From Sinomicrobium kalidii (lineage in GTDB: Bacteria > Bacteroidota > Bacteroidia > Flavobacteriales > Flavobacteriaceae): a stretch of 64,000 nt of DNA. The notes below the pieces were generated by a model. The model was not told where the DNA came from, did not search any database, and worked only from the letters and a program-made list of their open reading frames with translations. Location: contig NZ_CP089211.1 of NCBI RefSeq assembly GCF_021183825.1, forward strand, positions 2,046,001 to 2,110,000. The letters are read 5' to 3'. Shown one piece after another: positions 43,494-51,728 of the stretch. Every line of letters starts with the position of its first letter. The stretch's first letter is position 1. Both the position numbers and the translations under genes were made by a program.

Positions 43494-44594
43494 ATGAATA
43501 CCCTTAGATTCTCGGCAAACAAGCGTTCCGATTTCTCCAAAACATTGAGAAGCCGGGTAAATGCTTATTTTAAGACCCATAACATCAGTAAACATGCCAA
43601 TAAAAGTATGGTTGGCAAAACAGTTTTTATGCTTTTTGTCTTCTTTACTCCCTTGGTGCTCATCAACACCGGCATTATCCAACATGCACTGCTGCTGTTT
43701 GTCCTCTATGTGATCAGCGGTCTGGGTATGGCGGGGATTGGAATGGGTATTATGCACGATGCCATTCACGGGTCCTATTCCAAACACCGTAAAGTGAACA
43801 AATACCTGGGGTATACTATGAACCTTATCGGGGCCAATGCCACCGTGTGGAAAATACAGCACAATGTGCTGCACCATACCTATACCAACATTCAGCAGGC
43901 AGACGACGATATCAACGTACCGTTTTTCCTGCGTTTTTCGCCGCATGCCCGGAAGCACTGGGTTCAAAAATTTCAACATATCTATGTGTGGTTCTTTTAC
44001 AGCATTTCAACCCTGCTGTGGATAACGGTCAAGGATTTTGTAAGGCTCCGCCGGTATAAAAAGATGGGATTCCTGCATAAAAAAGGCGAATACAAAAAAG
44101 AGCTCTTTAAGCTTATTGGCTGGAAACTGCTGTATTACTCCTATGCCCTGGCGCTGCCACTTATAATAGTTCCTTTAGCCCCCTGGATAATTATACTCGC
44201 TTTTTTAACAATGCACCTGGTTACCGGCCTGTGTATAAGCAGTGTCTTCCAGGTAGCCCATATCATGCCTTCCACCAAATATCCGCAGGCCGACAGCCAT
44301 GGGATCATCAAAAACGACTGGTACCTGCACCAACTGGCCACTACCAGTAATTTCGCACCCCGGAGCCGGTTCTTTTCCTGGCTGATCGGAGGGCTTAATT
44401 ACCAGGTGGAACATCATTTGCTCCCCAATGTGTGTCATATTCACTACAGGAAAATCTCACATATCGTCATGGAAACGGCGCAGGAATACGACCTCCCCTA
44501 TCACATGAAAAGGACCTTTGTTGCCGCCATTGCCGATCACGTACGGATGTTGCGACAACTCGGGAAAACAGAAATGACACCCGTTTCCTCCTGA
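43494..44594 (+). CDS. Fatty acid desaturase (acyl-CoA/acyl-lipid type)
   Basis: A 366-residue integral membrane desaturase that introduces a double bond into membrane fatty acids using a di-iron centre. The three histidine boxes are HDAIHGS near residue 88, HNVLHHTYTN near 122 and QVEHHLLP near 304, the full set for delta-type acyl-lipid desaturases. Hydrophobic segments flank them. It follows the two cold-shock genes in the same direction, consistent with adaptation to low temperature by raising membrane fluidity. It has its own strong terminator. Confidence 0.93.
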   Translation: MNTLRFSANKRSDFSKTLRSRVNAYFKTHNISKHANKSMVGKTVFMLFVFFTPLVLINTGIIQHALLLFVLYVISGLGMAGIGMGIMHDAIHGSYSKHRKVNKYLGYTMNLIGANATVWKIQHNVLHHTYTNIQQADDDINVPFFLRFSPHARKHWVQKFQHIYVWFFYSISTLLWITVKDFVRLRRYKKMGFLHKKGEYKKELFKLIGWKLLYYSYALALPLIIVPLAPWIIILAFLTMHLVTGLCISSVFQVAHIMPSTKYPQADSHGIIKNDWYLHQLATTSNFAPRSRFFSWLIGGLNYQVEHHLLPNVCHIHYRKISHIVMETAQEYDLPYHMKRTFVAAIADHVRMLRQLGKTEMTPVSS

Positions 44595-44659
44595 CCCCAT
44601 TATCCGCACTCAAAGCGCAGATAATGCGATCATATCAATATGTAAACAGCTTTTTATAA

Positions 44660-44694
44660 ACTTGCTCCTATGCCATAGGAGCAAGTCTTGTTTT
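44660..44694 (+). terminator. Terminator of the desaturase gene
   Basis: An 11-bp perfect stem, ACTTGCTCCTA with TAGGAGCAAGT, has a five-base loop and is followed by CTTGTTTT. Confidence 0.8.
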
Positions 44695-44728
44695 AAAAAA
44701 ACCGGAAAGTACGGGGGGCTGCCTTATG

Positions 44729-45005
44729 TAACGTGAATAATGGATAAGTTGTCCAGGGCAAAAGCATTGTAAAAGTTTAAGTTCTGTTTTGAGTTTTTAA
44801 AAGCTCCTCCCTTCAGACGAAGGGAGGTGGCACGACTTTAGTCATGACGGAGGGTTTGAAATCCCAAACCATTGGATAAACATAAGTGTTTGGGTGTAAC
44901 TCCCAGGGCTTGGGCTGGTCAGACTCCCTATCCTGCACAGCAGGACATCCCTACTTCGACAAGCCAAAGTAAGGGAGCCTTTTTTCTTATCCATTATTCA
45001 CGTTA
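44729..45005. repeat. TIR element, longest copy (277 bp) with perfect 20-bp terminal inverted repeats
   Basis: The left end TAACGTGAATAATGGATAAG (44729-44748) and its exact complement at 44986-45005 bound 237 bases with no open frame of useful length. The interior has hairpins (CTCCCTTCAGACGAAGGGAG; ACGACTTTAGTCATGACG) and text shared with five other places in the window. The size, TIRs and lack of coding capacity are those of a MITE or other nonautonomous mobile element. Confidence 0.8.
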
Positions 45006-45120
45006 TTCACTTTTTCAACTCCCTCTATAACAACAAAATGACACACCGGGAATACGGCCCGTAGTTAAACAGCTTGTTCCGCATCAATCGTTACCCCTCG
45101 CCAAAAAAACGAAAAAAACA

Positions 45121-45155
45121 TTTTGAGAAACCAAAAGGTTGCATATATTTGCAAC
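45121..45155 (+). promoter_or_regulatory. Promoter with ArsR-type operator
   Basis: TTTG (45122-45125), an 18-base gap, then TATATTTG (45144-45151). The palindrome GTTGCA-n6-TGCAAC (45138-45155) covers the -7 element, as expected for repression by the ArsR protein encoded just downstream. A further GGTTGC half site follows at about 45160. Confidence 0.7.
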
Positions 45156-45182
45156 TCAACGGTTGCTTATTTGAATTCAGGA

Positions 45183-45406
45183 ATGATGAAACGCGATGTA
45201 TTCCAGGCCATTTCAAAACACATTAAATACTCAACGAATGCGAAATGCCGGAACAGGAAAAGACAGGCCGGGAAATTCACTACCAGCTCAAGATCGACAA
45301 GATAAAAGAAATCGATACCTGGCAGGAACAGTTCCGCAACATACGGGAAGACCGTTTCAGTCAGCTTGACGACGTATTATCCAACATTAAAAACAAATCG
45401 AAATGA
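45183..45406 (+). pseudogene. ArsR family regulator, internally deleted and frameshifted
   Basis: It begins MMKRDVFQAI like ArsR regulators of the SRPBCC type. It then jumps to SKHIK (normally about 40 codons later) and changes frame to LNECEMPEQEKTGREIHYQL, KIDKIKEIDTWQEQF and SQLDDVLSNIKNKSK, ending in TGA at 45404-45406. The central winged helix is missing. Both junction halves can be read through QAI and the repeated CAGGCCATT text, suggesting deletion between short direct repeats, plus loss of one A. The stop overlaps the next start as ATGA, so coupling to the SRPBCC gene is retained. Confidence 0.75.
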
Positions 45407-45909
45407 AAAACAGTTTAGCAATGGATTTTTCCGTAGACCGGGAAAACAGTACCGTAAGGGTAAAAAGAGAATTTTCCGCCCCGAAAGACGATGTCTGGGC
45501 TGCCTGGACCGAACCGGAGATCCTCGACCAATGGTGGGCCCCGAGGCCCTGGAAATCAAAGACCAAAAAAATGGAGTTCAAGGTTGGCGGACGAAGGTTG
45601 TATGCCATGCTGGGACCGGAAGGCGAAGAACACTGGGCGGTAGCCGACTACACCTCGATCACCCCGAAAACCAACTTCAAATACCGCGATGCCTTTTGCG
45701 ACAGCGAGGGGAACATAGATACCGGGCATTTTCTGCATTCGGACTGGAGTTTGGATTTTACGGCCCGAAACGGGACCACCGTGGTGGATATTACCATAAA
45801 ACACCAAAGCCTGGCCGACCTGGAAAAGGTCATAGAAGTAGGCTTTAAAGAAGGATTTACAACAGCTATGGAAGGCCTGGACGAAATTTTTGCCTCACGG
45901 GAAAAGTAA
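45403..45909 (+). CDS. SRPBCC (AHSA1-like) domain protein
   Basis: A 168-residue START-like protein. The N-terminal core VKREFSAPKDDVWAAWTEPE and LDQWWAPRPWKSKTKKMEFK is diagnostic of the AHSA1/SRPBCC family that usually partners an ArsR regulator. The C-terminal helix EVGFKEGFTTAMEGLDEIF closes the ligand cavity. Such proteins bind hydrophobic ligands, and the role here is unknown. Its own regulator is deleted while the operator is intact, so the gene may be expressed without repression. Confidence 0.9.
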   Translation: MKNSLAMDFSVDRENSTVRVKREFSAPKDDVWAAWTEPEILDQWWAPRPWKSKTKKMEFKVGGRRLYAMLGPEGEEHWAVADYTSITPKTNFKYRDAFCDSEGNIDTGHFLHSDWSLDFTARNGTTVVDITIKHQSLADLEKVIEVGFKEGFTTAMEGLDEIFASREK

Positions 45910-46344
45910 ATTATTAAATTTCATCTGTTATTTCCCTTTCTGTCCTTTTTCAGTATCTGCCGGGGATGTGATGGCAAAACGCCTCCATTCCCGGCTGTTA
46001 ATACCCCGCGACAAAATAAAACCAATAAGGCAGCCGGGTATCTTTTCCCAAAATGCCCTCACTTTATGCCCCTGTTAAAAAACCTGATGTTCTTTAATGC
46101 AAACGGTATACATTCCTGGAAAAATTTTATTTACAGCTTAAAAACGGAACGGATATTGATAAAATGAAGGGAATCCAAATTTCTTTATGCTTATGAAAAC
46201 ACTTCCCTGTACCTGCTTTTTTCATTCTCCTTTAGAAATACTGTTTAAACCAGATGTGGTTTATCCCTCGATTGGAAAAATTTTGAAAGCCCGTATAAAA
46301 GCAATAAATATATTTCGGAGCATTAAAGATAATTTCTCCACGAA
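45910..46344. other. Spacer, no gene recognised
   Basis: A near-consensus -7 element, TATATTTC, with an upstream TTTTG, is at about 46281-46316, 28 bases before the lipoprotein start. Nothing else was recognised. Confidence 0.4.
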
Positions 46345-46992
46345 ATGAAATATATATTTCCCCTTATAATCGCGATTTTGTCCTTAACTGGCTGTCACAA
46401 AAAACAAACCACTCCGGAATATGAGCAGGAAGTAATGCACGAAGTGTTCCCGGAACTGATAGACTCCTTATACCCTAAACCATATCCACATATCCCTCCG
46501 CCGCCTCCCATACCTGAAGCGGATTCGGCCCAAATTGCCGAAGCACTTACCAAATATAAAACATTCAAGGCCAAGCTAAAGTCAGGTACTATAAAACATA
46601 TCGTCGCTATCATTGATTCCGCTTACACCCTTGAAGCAACGAACTCGACCGAACTTACCAAACACTTTGCAACGCTGAACTTAAGCCCCGATACTACGGA
46701 CCTCTCTTCGGCATACAAAATTGATATCGACAAACTAAAGAATAACCGAAACCTTCTTTTTAAATACCGTTCCGAACTCCCGGAATATAATAAGTGGAAA
46801 TCTACATCTCCTTTTATACCGAAAGAAATTATCGGGTTTTCCAGGATTCGGTTCGATACTACAAAATCTTATGGTGTTTTCCTTTGTGATCTATATTGCG
46901 GAAAATTATGTGCACAGGGAATGAGGGTCTTTATCCAAAAAGTAAGGGGCCGATGGGTTATTCACGGAACAGAAGTCATATATATTTCATGA
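46345..46992 (+). CDS. Hypothetical lipoprotein
   Basis: A 215-residue protein with a lipoprotein signal (IIAILSLTGC, Cys near residue 17). A proline-rich stretch (KPYPHIPPPPPIPEAD) follows and then a helical part, ending with a beta-rich region (GMRVFIQKVRGRWVIHGTEV) that contains two nearby cysteines (LCDLYCGKLC). No family was recognised. It stands alone with its own promoter-like sequence and is probably anchored in the outer or inner membrane. Confidence 0.65.
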   Translation: MKYIFPLIIAILSLTGCHKKQTTPEYEQEVMHEVFPELIDSLYPKPYPHIPPPPPIPEADSAQIAEALTKYKTFKAKLKSGTIKHIVAIIDSAYTLEATNSTELTKHFATLNLSPDTTDLSSAYKIDIDKLKNNRNLLFKYRSELPEYNKWKSTSPFIPKEIIGFSRIRFDTTKSYGVFLCDLYCGKLCAQGMRVFIQKVRGRWVIHGTEVIYIS

Positions 46993-47061
46993 AAAACATA
47001 TGATTTTATTCAGAAACAATCCGATAAAAAAGTATTTTAGTTAAAAGAAAAGTCGAGCCGT

Positions 47062-47769
47062 ATGAAAACATGCTACTTCATTTTGTTCTTTCTGGCCACA
47101 ATATGTACCGGATTTTCCCAAACCAAAAATTTTATTGACCAGCCTTTTATAGAAACCATAGCCAAAGCAGACACTGCGGTAACCCCGGACAGGATTTATC
47201 TCCTCATCACCATCGCGGAAAACGACGCCAGGGGAAAACGGTCTGTGGAAGAGCTGGAAACAGAGATGACCGATAAACTGAAGTCTCTGGATATAAACCC
47301 GGAAACCCAACTCACTTTGTCCGACCTGTCCAGTGGTTTCAGCAATCATTTTCTCCGCAAACAGGATATCTACAAAACCAAAAACTATGAACTCCTGGTT
47401 TACGACGCACGTACCGCCGGCCTGGTTATTGTTGCCCTGGAAGAAACCGGGATATCCAATATTTCCCTCGGTAAGGTTGAATATTCCGAAATGGAATCGT
47501 TAAAACTCCAACTGAGAAGCAGTGCCGTAGAAAGGGCAAAATTACAGGCAGAAGCAATGACAAGGCCATTGGGACAATCTGTCGGAAAAGCCATTTTCAT
47601 ATCAGATACCAATACCAGGATCATTGATGTCCTTCAGGGACGCATAGTCGGAGTTCAATCAACCGGTCTCGAAATGCAAAGAACGGAGACAACATACACC
47701 CCGACCCCTATAGACTTCGGTAAGATCAGGGTAGAAAGCGAATTACAGGTTAAATTTGCACTGGATTAA
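47062..47769 (+). CDS. SIMPL (DUF541) domain-containing secreted protein
   Basis: A 235-residue exported protein: signal peptide FILFFLATICTGFSQ, then a SIMPL/DUF541 domain (DRIYLLITIAENDARGKRSV, LSDLSSGFSNHFLRKQDIYK, KNYELLVYDARTAGLVIVAL). SIMPL proteins are periplasmic, form ring oligomers in some species, and have an uncertain stress-related role. It is followed after nine bases by the hydrolase gene and probably belongs to one transcript with it. Confidence 0.85.
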   Translation: MKTCYFILFFLATICTGFSQTKNFIDQPFIETIAKADTAVTPDRIYLLITIAENDARGKRSVEELETEMTDKLKSLDINPETQLTLSDLSSGFSNHFLRKQDIYKTKNYELLVYDARTAGLVIVALEETGISNISLGKVEYSEMESLKLQLRSSAVERAKLQAEAMTRPLGQSVGKAIFISDTNTRIIDVLQGRIVGVQSTGLEMQRTETTYTPTPIDFGKIRVESELQVKFALD

Positions 47770-47778
47770 AGATCTATA

Positions 47779-48432
47779 ATGAAAAAATTAACCTGTATAA
47801 CTGCCATTGGCTTCATCTTTTGCCTTGTTTTCCCGGCTTCCGGACAAAAGGTCGAAGACCGTTTTATCTTTTTCCTGCACAACCGCTTCCTCGAAACACA
47901 CCACCCGGACGAAGCACACCCCGAATACGGCCGTACGGAATATGCCGAAATTGTAAATGAATTTAAAAACAACGGTTTCAGGGTGATCAGCGAAATACGA
48001 CGGAGAAACGTAAACGCCCGGGACTATGCCCTGCAAGTCACCGGGCAGATCGACAGTCTGCTGAAAGAAGGTATCAACCCCAAACATATCACGGTCATCG
48101 GAACTTCCAAAGGCGGGTATATTGCCCAGTACATTTCCACTTTTATGCAAAATCCCGATCTGAACTTCGTTTTTATAGCCTGTTTCCGGGAAAGCGACAT
48201 GCAAAACATCCCGGAAATCAGTTACTGCGGAAACATCCTCACCATTTATGAAAAGACCGACCCGTTCGGCGTATCCGCCATAAGACGAAAAGAGGCTTCA
48301 CGTTGCGAAATTCCGTATTTCAGGGAAATCGAACTGAACACCGGGATGAAACACGGATTTTTGTTCAAACCCCTCAAAGCATGGATGAAACCCGCCATGC
48401 AATGGGCTAAAGGAAATTATGTCCCGGGTTAA
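47779..48432 (+). CDS. Secreted alpha/beta hydrolase
   Basis: A 217-residue exported hydrolase. The signal peptide is about 20 residues (CITAIGFIFCLVFPASGQ). The nucleophile elbow is VIGTSKGGYIAQY (serine), and the histidine is in MKHGFLF near the C-terminus. The size is small for the family, and the substrate is unknown. It sits between the SIMPL gene and modA; modA starts close to or within its end, so the molybdate operon may be transcribed from the same promoter. Confidence 0.75.
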   Translation: MKKLTCITAIGFIFCLVFPASGQKVEDRFIFFLHNRFLETHHPDEAHPEYGRTEYAEIVNEFKNNGFRVISEIRRRNVNARDYALQVTGQIDSLLKEGINPKHITVIGTSKGGYIAQYISTFMQNPDLNFVFIACFRESDMQNIPEISYCGNILTIYEKTDPFGVSAIRRKEASRCEIPYFREIELNTGMKHGFLFKPLKAWMKPAMQWAKGNYVPG

Positions 48433-48439
48433 AACAGAA

Positions 48440-49210
48440 ATGACCACAATGAACCTGAAAAAGAACATTCTTCTATGTTTTTCCTGTATGGTGTTGCTGA
48501 CTGCGTGTCAACCTTCCGAGAAAAACCGAATTACAGTGGCCACGGCGGCCAACATGCAGTTTGCCATGAAAGCCCTGGCCAAAGATTTTTCCGAAAAAAC
48601 CGGGATTGCATGCGAACTGGTCATCGGTTCATCGGGCAAACTTACGGCACAGATCCGCGAAGGTGCTCCTTACGACGTTTTTGTAGCCGCCGATATGAAA
48701 TATCCCGAGGCCGTATATCGCGACGGCCTGGCGTTGTTCCCCCCGAAAATTTATGCCCGCGGAAAGCTGGTGTTATGGGCTGCCGGAGAAATCACACCTT
48801 CCACAGACCGGCTCACTGCCCCGGAAACAACACATATTGCTTTGGCCAATCCCAAAAACGCCCCTTACGGAACGGCTGCTGTGGAGATACTGAAACATTA
48901 CAGTCTTTGGAATAAGGTAAAAGACAAAGTGGTCTACGGGGAAAGTATTGCGCAAACCAATCACTTTATCACTTCCGGGGCCGCCGGGGTGGGTTTTACG
49001 GCCATGTCCGTGGTCTTGTCACCCGAAATGCAGGGCAAAGGAAAATGGGCGGAAATCGATCCGGAAAGCTATACTCCCATTGCCCAGGGTGTTGTTGTCA
49101 TCCGGCGTGAAAATACCGATACCCTTAATGCAGAGCGGTTTTACGATTATCTTTTTTCACCGGAGGCCCGGGAGGTTCTGAAAGATTTCGGATATTTGGT
49201 AAATGAATAG
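48440..49210 (+). CDS. modA: Molybdate ABC transporter substrate-binding protein ModA
   Basis: About 256 residues from the start at 48440; the open frame begins at 48419, overlapping the hydrolase gene, and a third ATG is at 48449. The lipoprotein signal is CMVLLTAC followed by QPSEK. The mature part starts ITVATAANMQFAMKALAKDF, the ModA oxyanion-binding opening, and continues with SSGKLTAQIREGAPYDVFVA and the C-terminal FYDYLFSPEAREVLKDFGY. It captures molybdate (or tungstate) for the ModB/ModC transporter. The TAG overlaps the next start. Confidence 0.92.
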   Translation: MTTMNLKKNILLCFSCMVLLTACQPSEKNRITVATAANMQFAMKALAKDFSEKTGIACELVIGSSGKLTAQIREGAPYDVFVAADMKYPEAVYRDGLALFPPKIYARGKLVLWAAGEITPSTDRLTAPETTHIALANPKNAPYGTAAVEILKHYSLWNKVKDKVVYGESIAQTNHFITSGAAGVGFTAMSVVLSPEMQGKGKWAEIDPESYTPIAQGVVVIRRENTDTLNAERFYDYLFSPEAREVLKDFGYLVNE

Positions 49211-49604
49211 TTTTTCGGGACATATCACCGATATTCGTACCAGCGACGCATTGTCCGTGGTAACGGTAAGTGTAGATACCGCTGTTACTTTTAAGGCCAT
49301 TGTTATCGACAACCCCGAAACCGCACCTTACTTATCGGAAGGCCATGCCGTTCACGTACTGTTCAAAGAAACCGAAGTGGTGATCGCCACGGGAAAAGAT
49401 CCTGCGGTAAGCCTGCAAAACCGGGTAAAAGGAACCATTTCGGCCATAGATAAAGGCCTGTTGCTAAGCAGGATCGTTATACATACTCCCATTGGCGAGC
49501 TCGTTTCGGTGATAAGCACCAATGCGGTCGATGCACTGGGATTAACGGAGAACAAAAACGTAATTGCCATGATAAAGTTAAACGAAGTAGCCCTGGCCCC
49601 GTAA
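49203..49604 (+). CDS. Molbindin-like di-Mop (TOBE) protein
   Basis: A 133-residue protein made of two Mop/TOBE repeats (residues about 3-66 and 72-133; the second begins NRVKGTISAIDKG). Di-Mop molbindins bind several molybdate or tungstate ions and buffer them in the cytoplasm. It overlaps modA by eight bases and ends where modB begins, so it is translated as part of the uptake operon, in the place where some genomes have none. No DNA-binding domain is present, so it is not a ModE regulator. Confidence 0.88.
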   Translation: MNSFSGHITDIRTSDALSVVTVSVDTAVTFKAIVIDNPETAPYLSEGHAVHVLFKETEVVIATGKDPAVSLQNRVKGTISAIDKGLLLSRIVIHTPIGELVSVISTNAVDALGLTENKNVIAMIKLNEVALAP

Positions 49605-50275
49605 TGGAATGGGGACCGATCATATTGACGCTGAAACTCGCTGCGGTCACTACGGTAATCCTCTTTTGCCTGGCCATTCCCCTGGCCTATTGGCTTTCGC
49701 ATACCAGGTCCGGGCTAAAGCCCATAGTGGAAACCCTGGTGAGTATGCCTCTCGTGCTCCCGCCCACCGTTCTGGGCTTTTACATGCTGCTGGCCTTCAG
49801 CCCCGGGAATGCCTTCGGAAACTGGCTCGACGAATGGCTGGGCATACGGCTGGTCTTTTCCTTTGCGGGACTGGTACTGGCTTCCGTTTTATACAGCCTG
49901 CCCTTTATGGTACACCCCATACAGTCCGGCTTGTCTTCCCTGCCCCGTTCACTGTCGGAAGCCGCCCGGGTGATGGGAAAATCGAAGTGGACAACCCTGC
50001 GGAAAGTGCTGCTGCCCAATATCCGGCCTTCACTGCTTACGGGCATTGTACTGACTTTTGCCCATACTATAGGTGAATTCGGGGTGGTACTGATGATAGG
50101 CGGCAATATTTCAGGGAAGACCAAAGTAGCTTCCATAGCCATCTATGATGAAGTAGAGGCCCTGAATTACGGGGCGGCCAACGGTTATTCCCTGGTGTTG
50201 CTGGCACTTTCCTTTATTACCCTGCTGGTGGTTTACCTCGTAAACGGCGGTTACTTAAAGCGTTTTTCCCTATGA
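49604..50275 (+). CDS. modB: Molybdate ABC transporter permease ModB
   Basis: A 223-residue inner-membrane permease with five to six membrane segments. The coupling loop SLPRSLSEAARVMGKSKWTT, with the EAA-x3-G motif, is present near residue 115. PLVLPPTVLGFYMLLAFSPG is typical of ModB/CysT-type permeases. It starts at the last base of the di-Mop gene's stop and overlaps modC by four bases, a tight operon. Confidence 0.94.
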   Translation: MEWGPIILTLKLAAVTTVILFCLAIPLAYWLSHTRSGLKPIVETLVSMPLVLPPTVLGFYMLLAFSPGNAFGNWLDEWLGIRLVFSFAGLVLASVLYSLPFMVHPIQSGLSSLPRSLSEAARVMGKSKWTTLRKVLLPNIRPSLLTGIVLTFAHTIGEFGVVLMIGGNISGKTKVASIAIYDEVEALNYGAANGYSLVLLALSFITLLVVYLVNGGYLKRFSL

Positions 50276-51144
50276 TCGAACTCAATATCCACAAAACACT
50301 GCAGGCTGCACAGGGCCCTATGCAATTGCACCTCGAATTTACGGTGGAAAAAGGACAACTGGTTACGCTTTACGGCGAATCGGGGGCCGGAAAAACCTCA
50401 ACCCTGCAGATGCTCAGCGGCTTAATGCAACCCGATAACGGCCGGATTTCCGTAAACGGGACGACCTGGTTTGACAAAGGCCGTAACATCAACCTCAGAC
50501 CGCAACGGCGAAACATCGGCTATGTATTCCAGGACTACGCACTTTTCCCCCATATGACCATACGGCGAAACCTGGAATTTGCCCTGGACAAAAAACAGGA
50601 CAAAAATATTGTGGACGACCTGATAAACACCGTTGAACTCGGGGAACTGCAACACCGCAGACCCGACACCCTCTCCGGGGGGCAAAAACAACGGGTGGCG
50701 CTGGCCCGGGCCCTGGTCCGGCAACCGGGAGTATTACTGCTGGACGAACCGTTGTCTGCCCTGGACAACACTATGCGGCAAAAGTTACAGCAGCACATCC
50801 TGGAAGCACATCAAAAATACGGGCTGACCACCATTCTCATCAGCCATGATATCGGGGAGATACTGAAACTCTCGGACAAGGTTTACGAAATACAAAACGG
50901 GAACATTATACGGCAAGGAACGCCTTCCGATATGTTCGGACTGGGGAAAACCAGTGCCAAATTCCGCTTTACGGGCGAGGTAATCCGCATACAAAAGGAA
51001 GACGTGGTGTACGTGGTTACCATACGTATCGGCAACGATGTGGTAAAGGTAGTTGCGGACCCATCGGAAACCGACGGCTTACAGCCCGGCGATAAAGTTG
51101 CCGTAGCCTCAAAAGCCTTTAACCCCGTACTGCAAAAAATCTGA
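50272..51144 (+). CDS. modC: Molybdate ABC transporter ATP-binding protein ModC
   Basis: A 290-residue ATPase. It has Walker A GESGAGKTS near residue 38, the ABC signature LSGGQKQRVALARAL, Walker B VLLLDEPLSALD and the H-loop ISHD. A C-terminal TOBE-like segment (VVYVVTIRIGNDVVKVVADP) follows, which in ModC can bind molybdate for feedback inhibition. It energises uptake through ModB. The operon has no molybdenum-cofactor gene in view. Confidence 0.94.
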   Translation: MIELNIHKTLQAAQGPMQLHLEFTVEKGQLVTLYGESGAGKTSTLQMLSGLMQPDNGRISVNGTTWFDKGRNINLRPQRRNIGYVFQDYALFPHMTIRRNLEFALDKKQDKNIVDDLINTVELGELQHRRPDTLSGGQKQRVALARALVRQPGVLLLDEPLSALDNTMRQKLQQHILEAHQKYGLTTILISHDIGEILKLSDKVYEIQNGNIIRQGTPSDMFGLGKTSAKFRFTGEVIRIQKEDVVYVVTIRIGNDVVKVVADPSETDGLQPGDKVAVASKAFNPVLQKI

Positions 51145-51165
51145 TCTCTTTCCGGAAACCAAGCC

Positions 51166-51240
51166 ATGAAATTGCGTTTTGGTTATCGGGTTATTAAGTG
51201 ATTCGGTTACTTGGGCATCACGCATTAATTTAACGTAAAC
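51166..51240. repeat. ATGAAATTGC/TAAC composite repeat, plus orientation
   Basis: ATGAAATTGC at 51166-51175 is followed by GGTTATCGGGTTATTAAGTG and GGTTACTTGGG. It abuts the TIR element at 51231-51318. Confidence 0.55.
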
Positions 51241-51318
51241 AACGGATAAGAAAAAAGGCTCCTCCTCTTGAGGGACAGGGGGTTTGAGATGTATAACGCT
51301 TAAGCATTATTCACGTTA
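51231..51318. repeat. TIR element copy (88 bp), internally deleted
   Basis: The left end TAACGTAAACAACGGATAAG (51231-51250) and the right end CTTAAGCATTATTCACGTTA (51299-51318) flank a short interior, AAAAAAGGCTCCTCCTCTTG, as in the longer copies. No other gene or site is seen up to 51728 apart from further TAACT words near 51650-51690. Confidence 0.65.
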
Positions 51319-51728
51319 ATTTAATAATTCAGCAAAATTATAAAGTTTATAGAAACTAAAATTATCGTATTGGGATTACAGGAAACCATGCCCAAATGTT
51401 GTGGACCATGTAAAAAATATTCTAACCTGTTAATGTGAAAATAAAAAGGTGTTATACGTTGCAGGTTGCAAGTTAACATATCTGAAATCCACTTTACTCC
51501 ACAACTTTGTATCTTGATCCATTGCAGGGGTTTAAACCAAAAGCTGAAACCAATAAAAAGCCACCCGGGAGACACCAAATGCTTCCCGGATGGCCGTACA
51601 CATCAAAATTCACTTAAAACCAAACTATTATACGGTTTTTAGCCGTCCGGTTATTGAGTTATTACTTACCGGTGTGCCCAATAATTCAATAAATGATAAT
51701 GACATATTTTTTTCCTGTGGTTCTTTAC

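Noticed and set aside
43293..43979. Open frame of 228 codons antisense to the desaturase
   Set aside because: It overlaps the histidine-box region of the desaturase on the other strand and has no family likeness.
45890..46078. 62-codon open frame after the SRPBCC gene
   Set aside because: It overlaps the SRPBCC end in another frame, has no family likeness and no leader.
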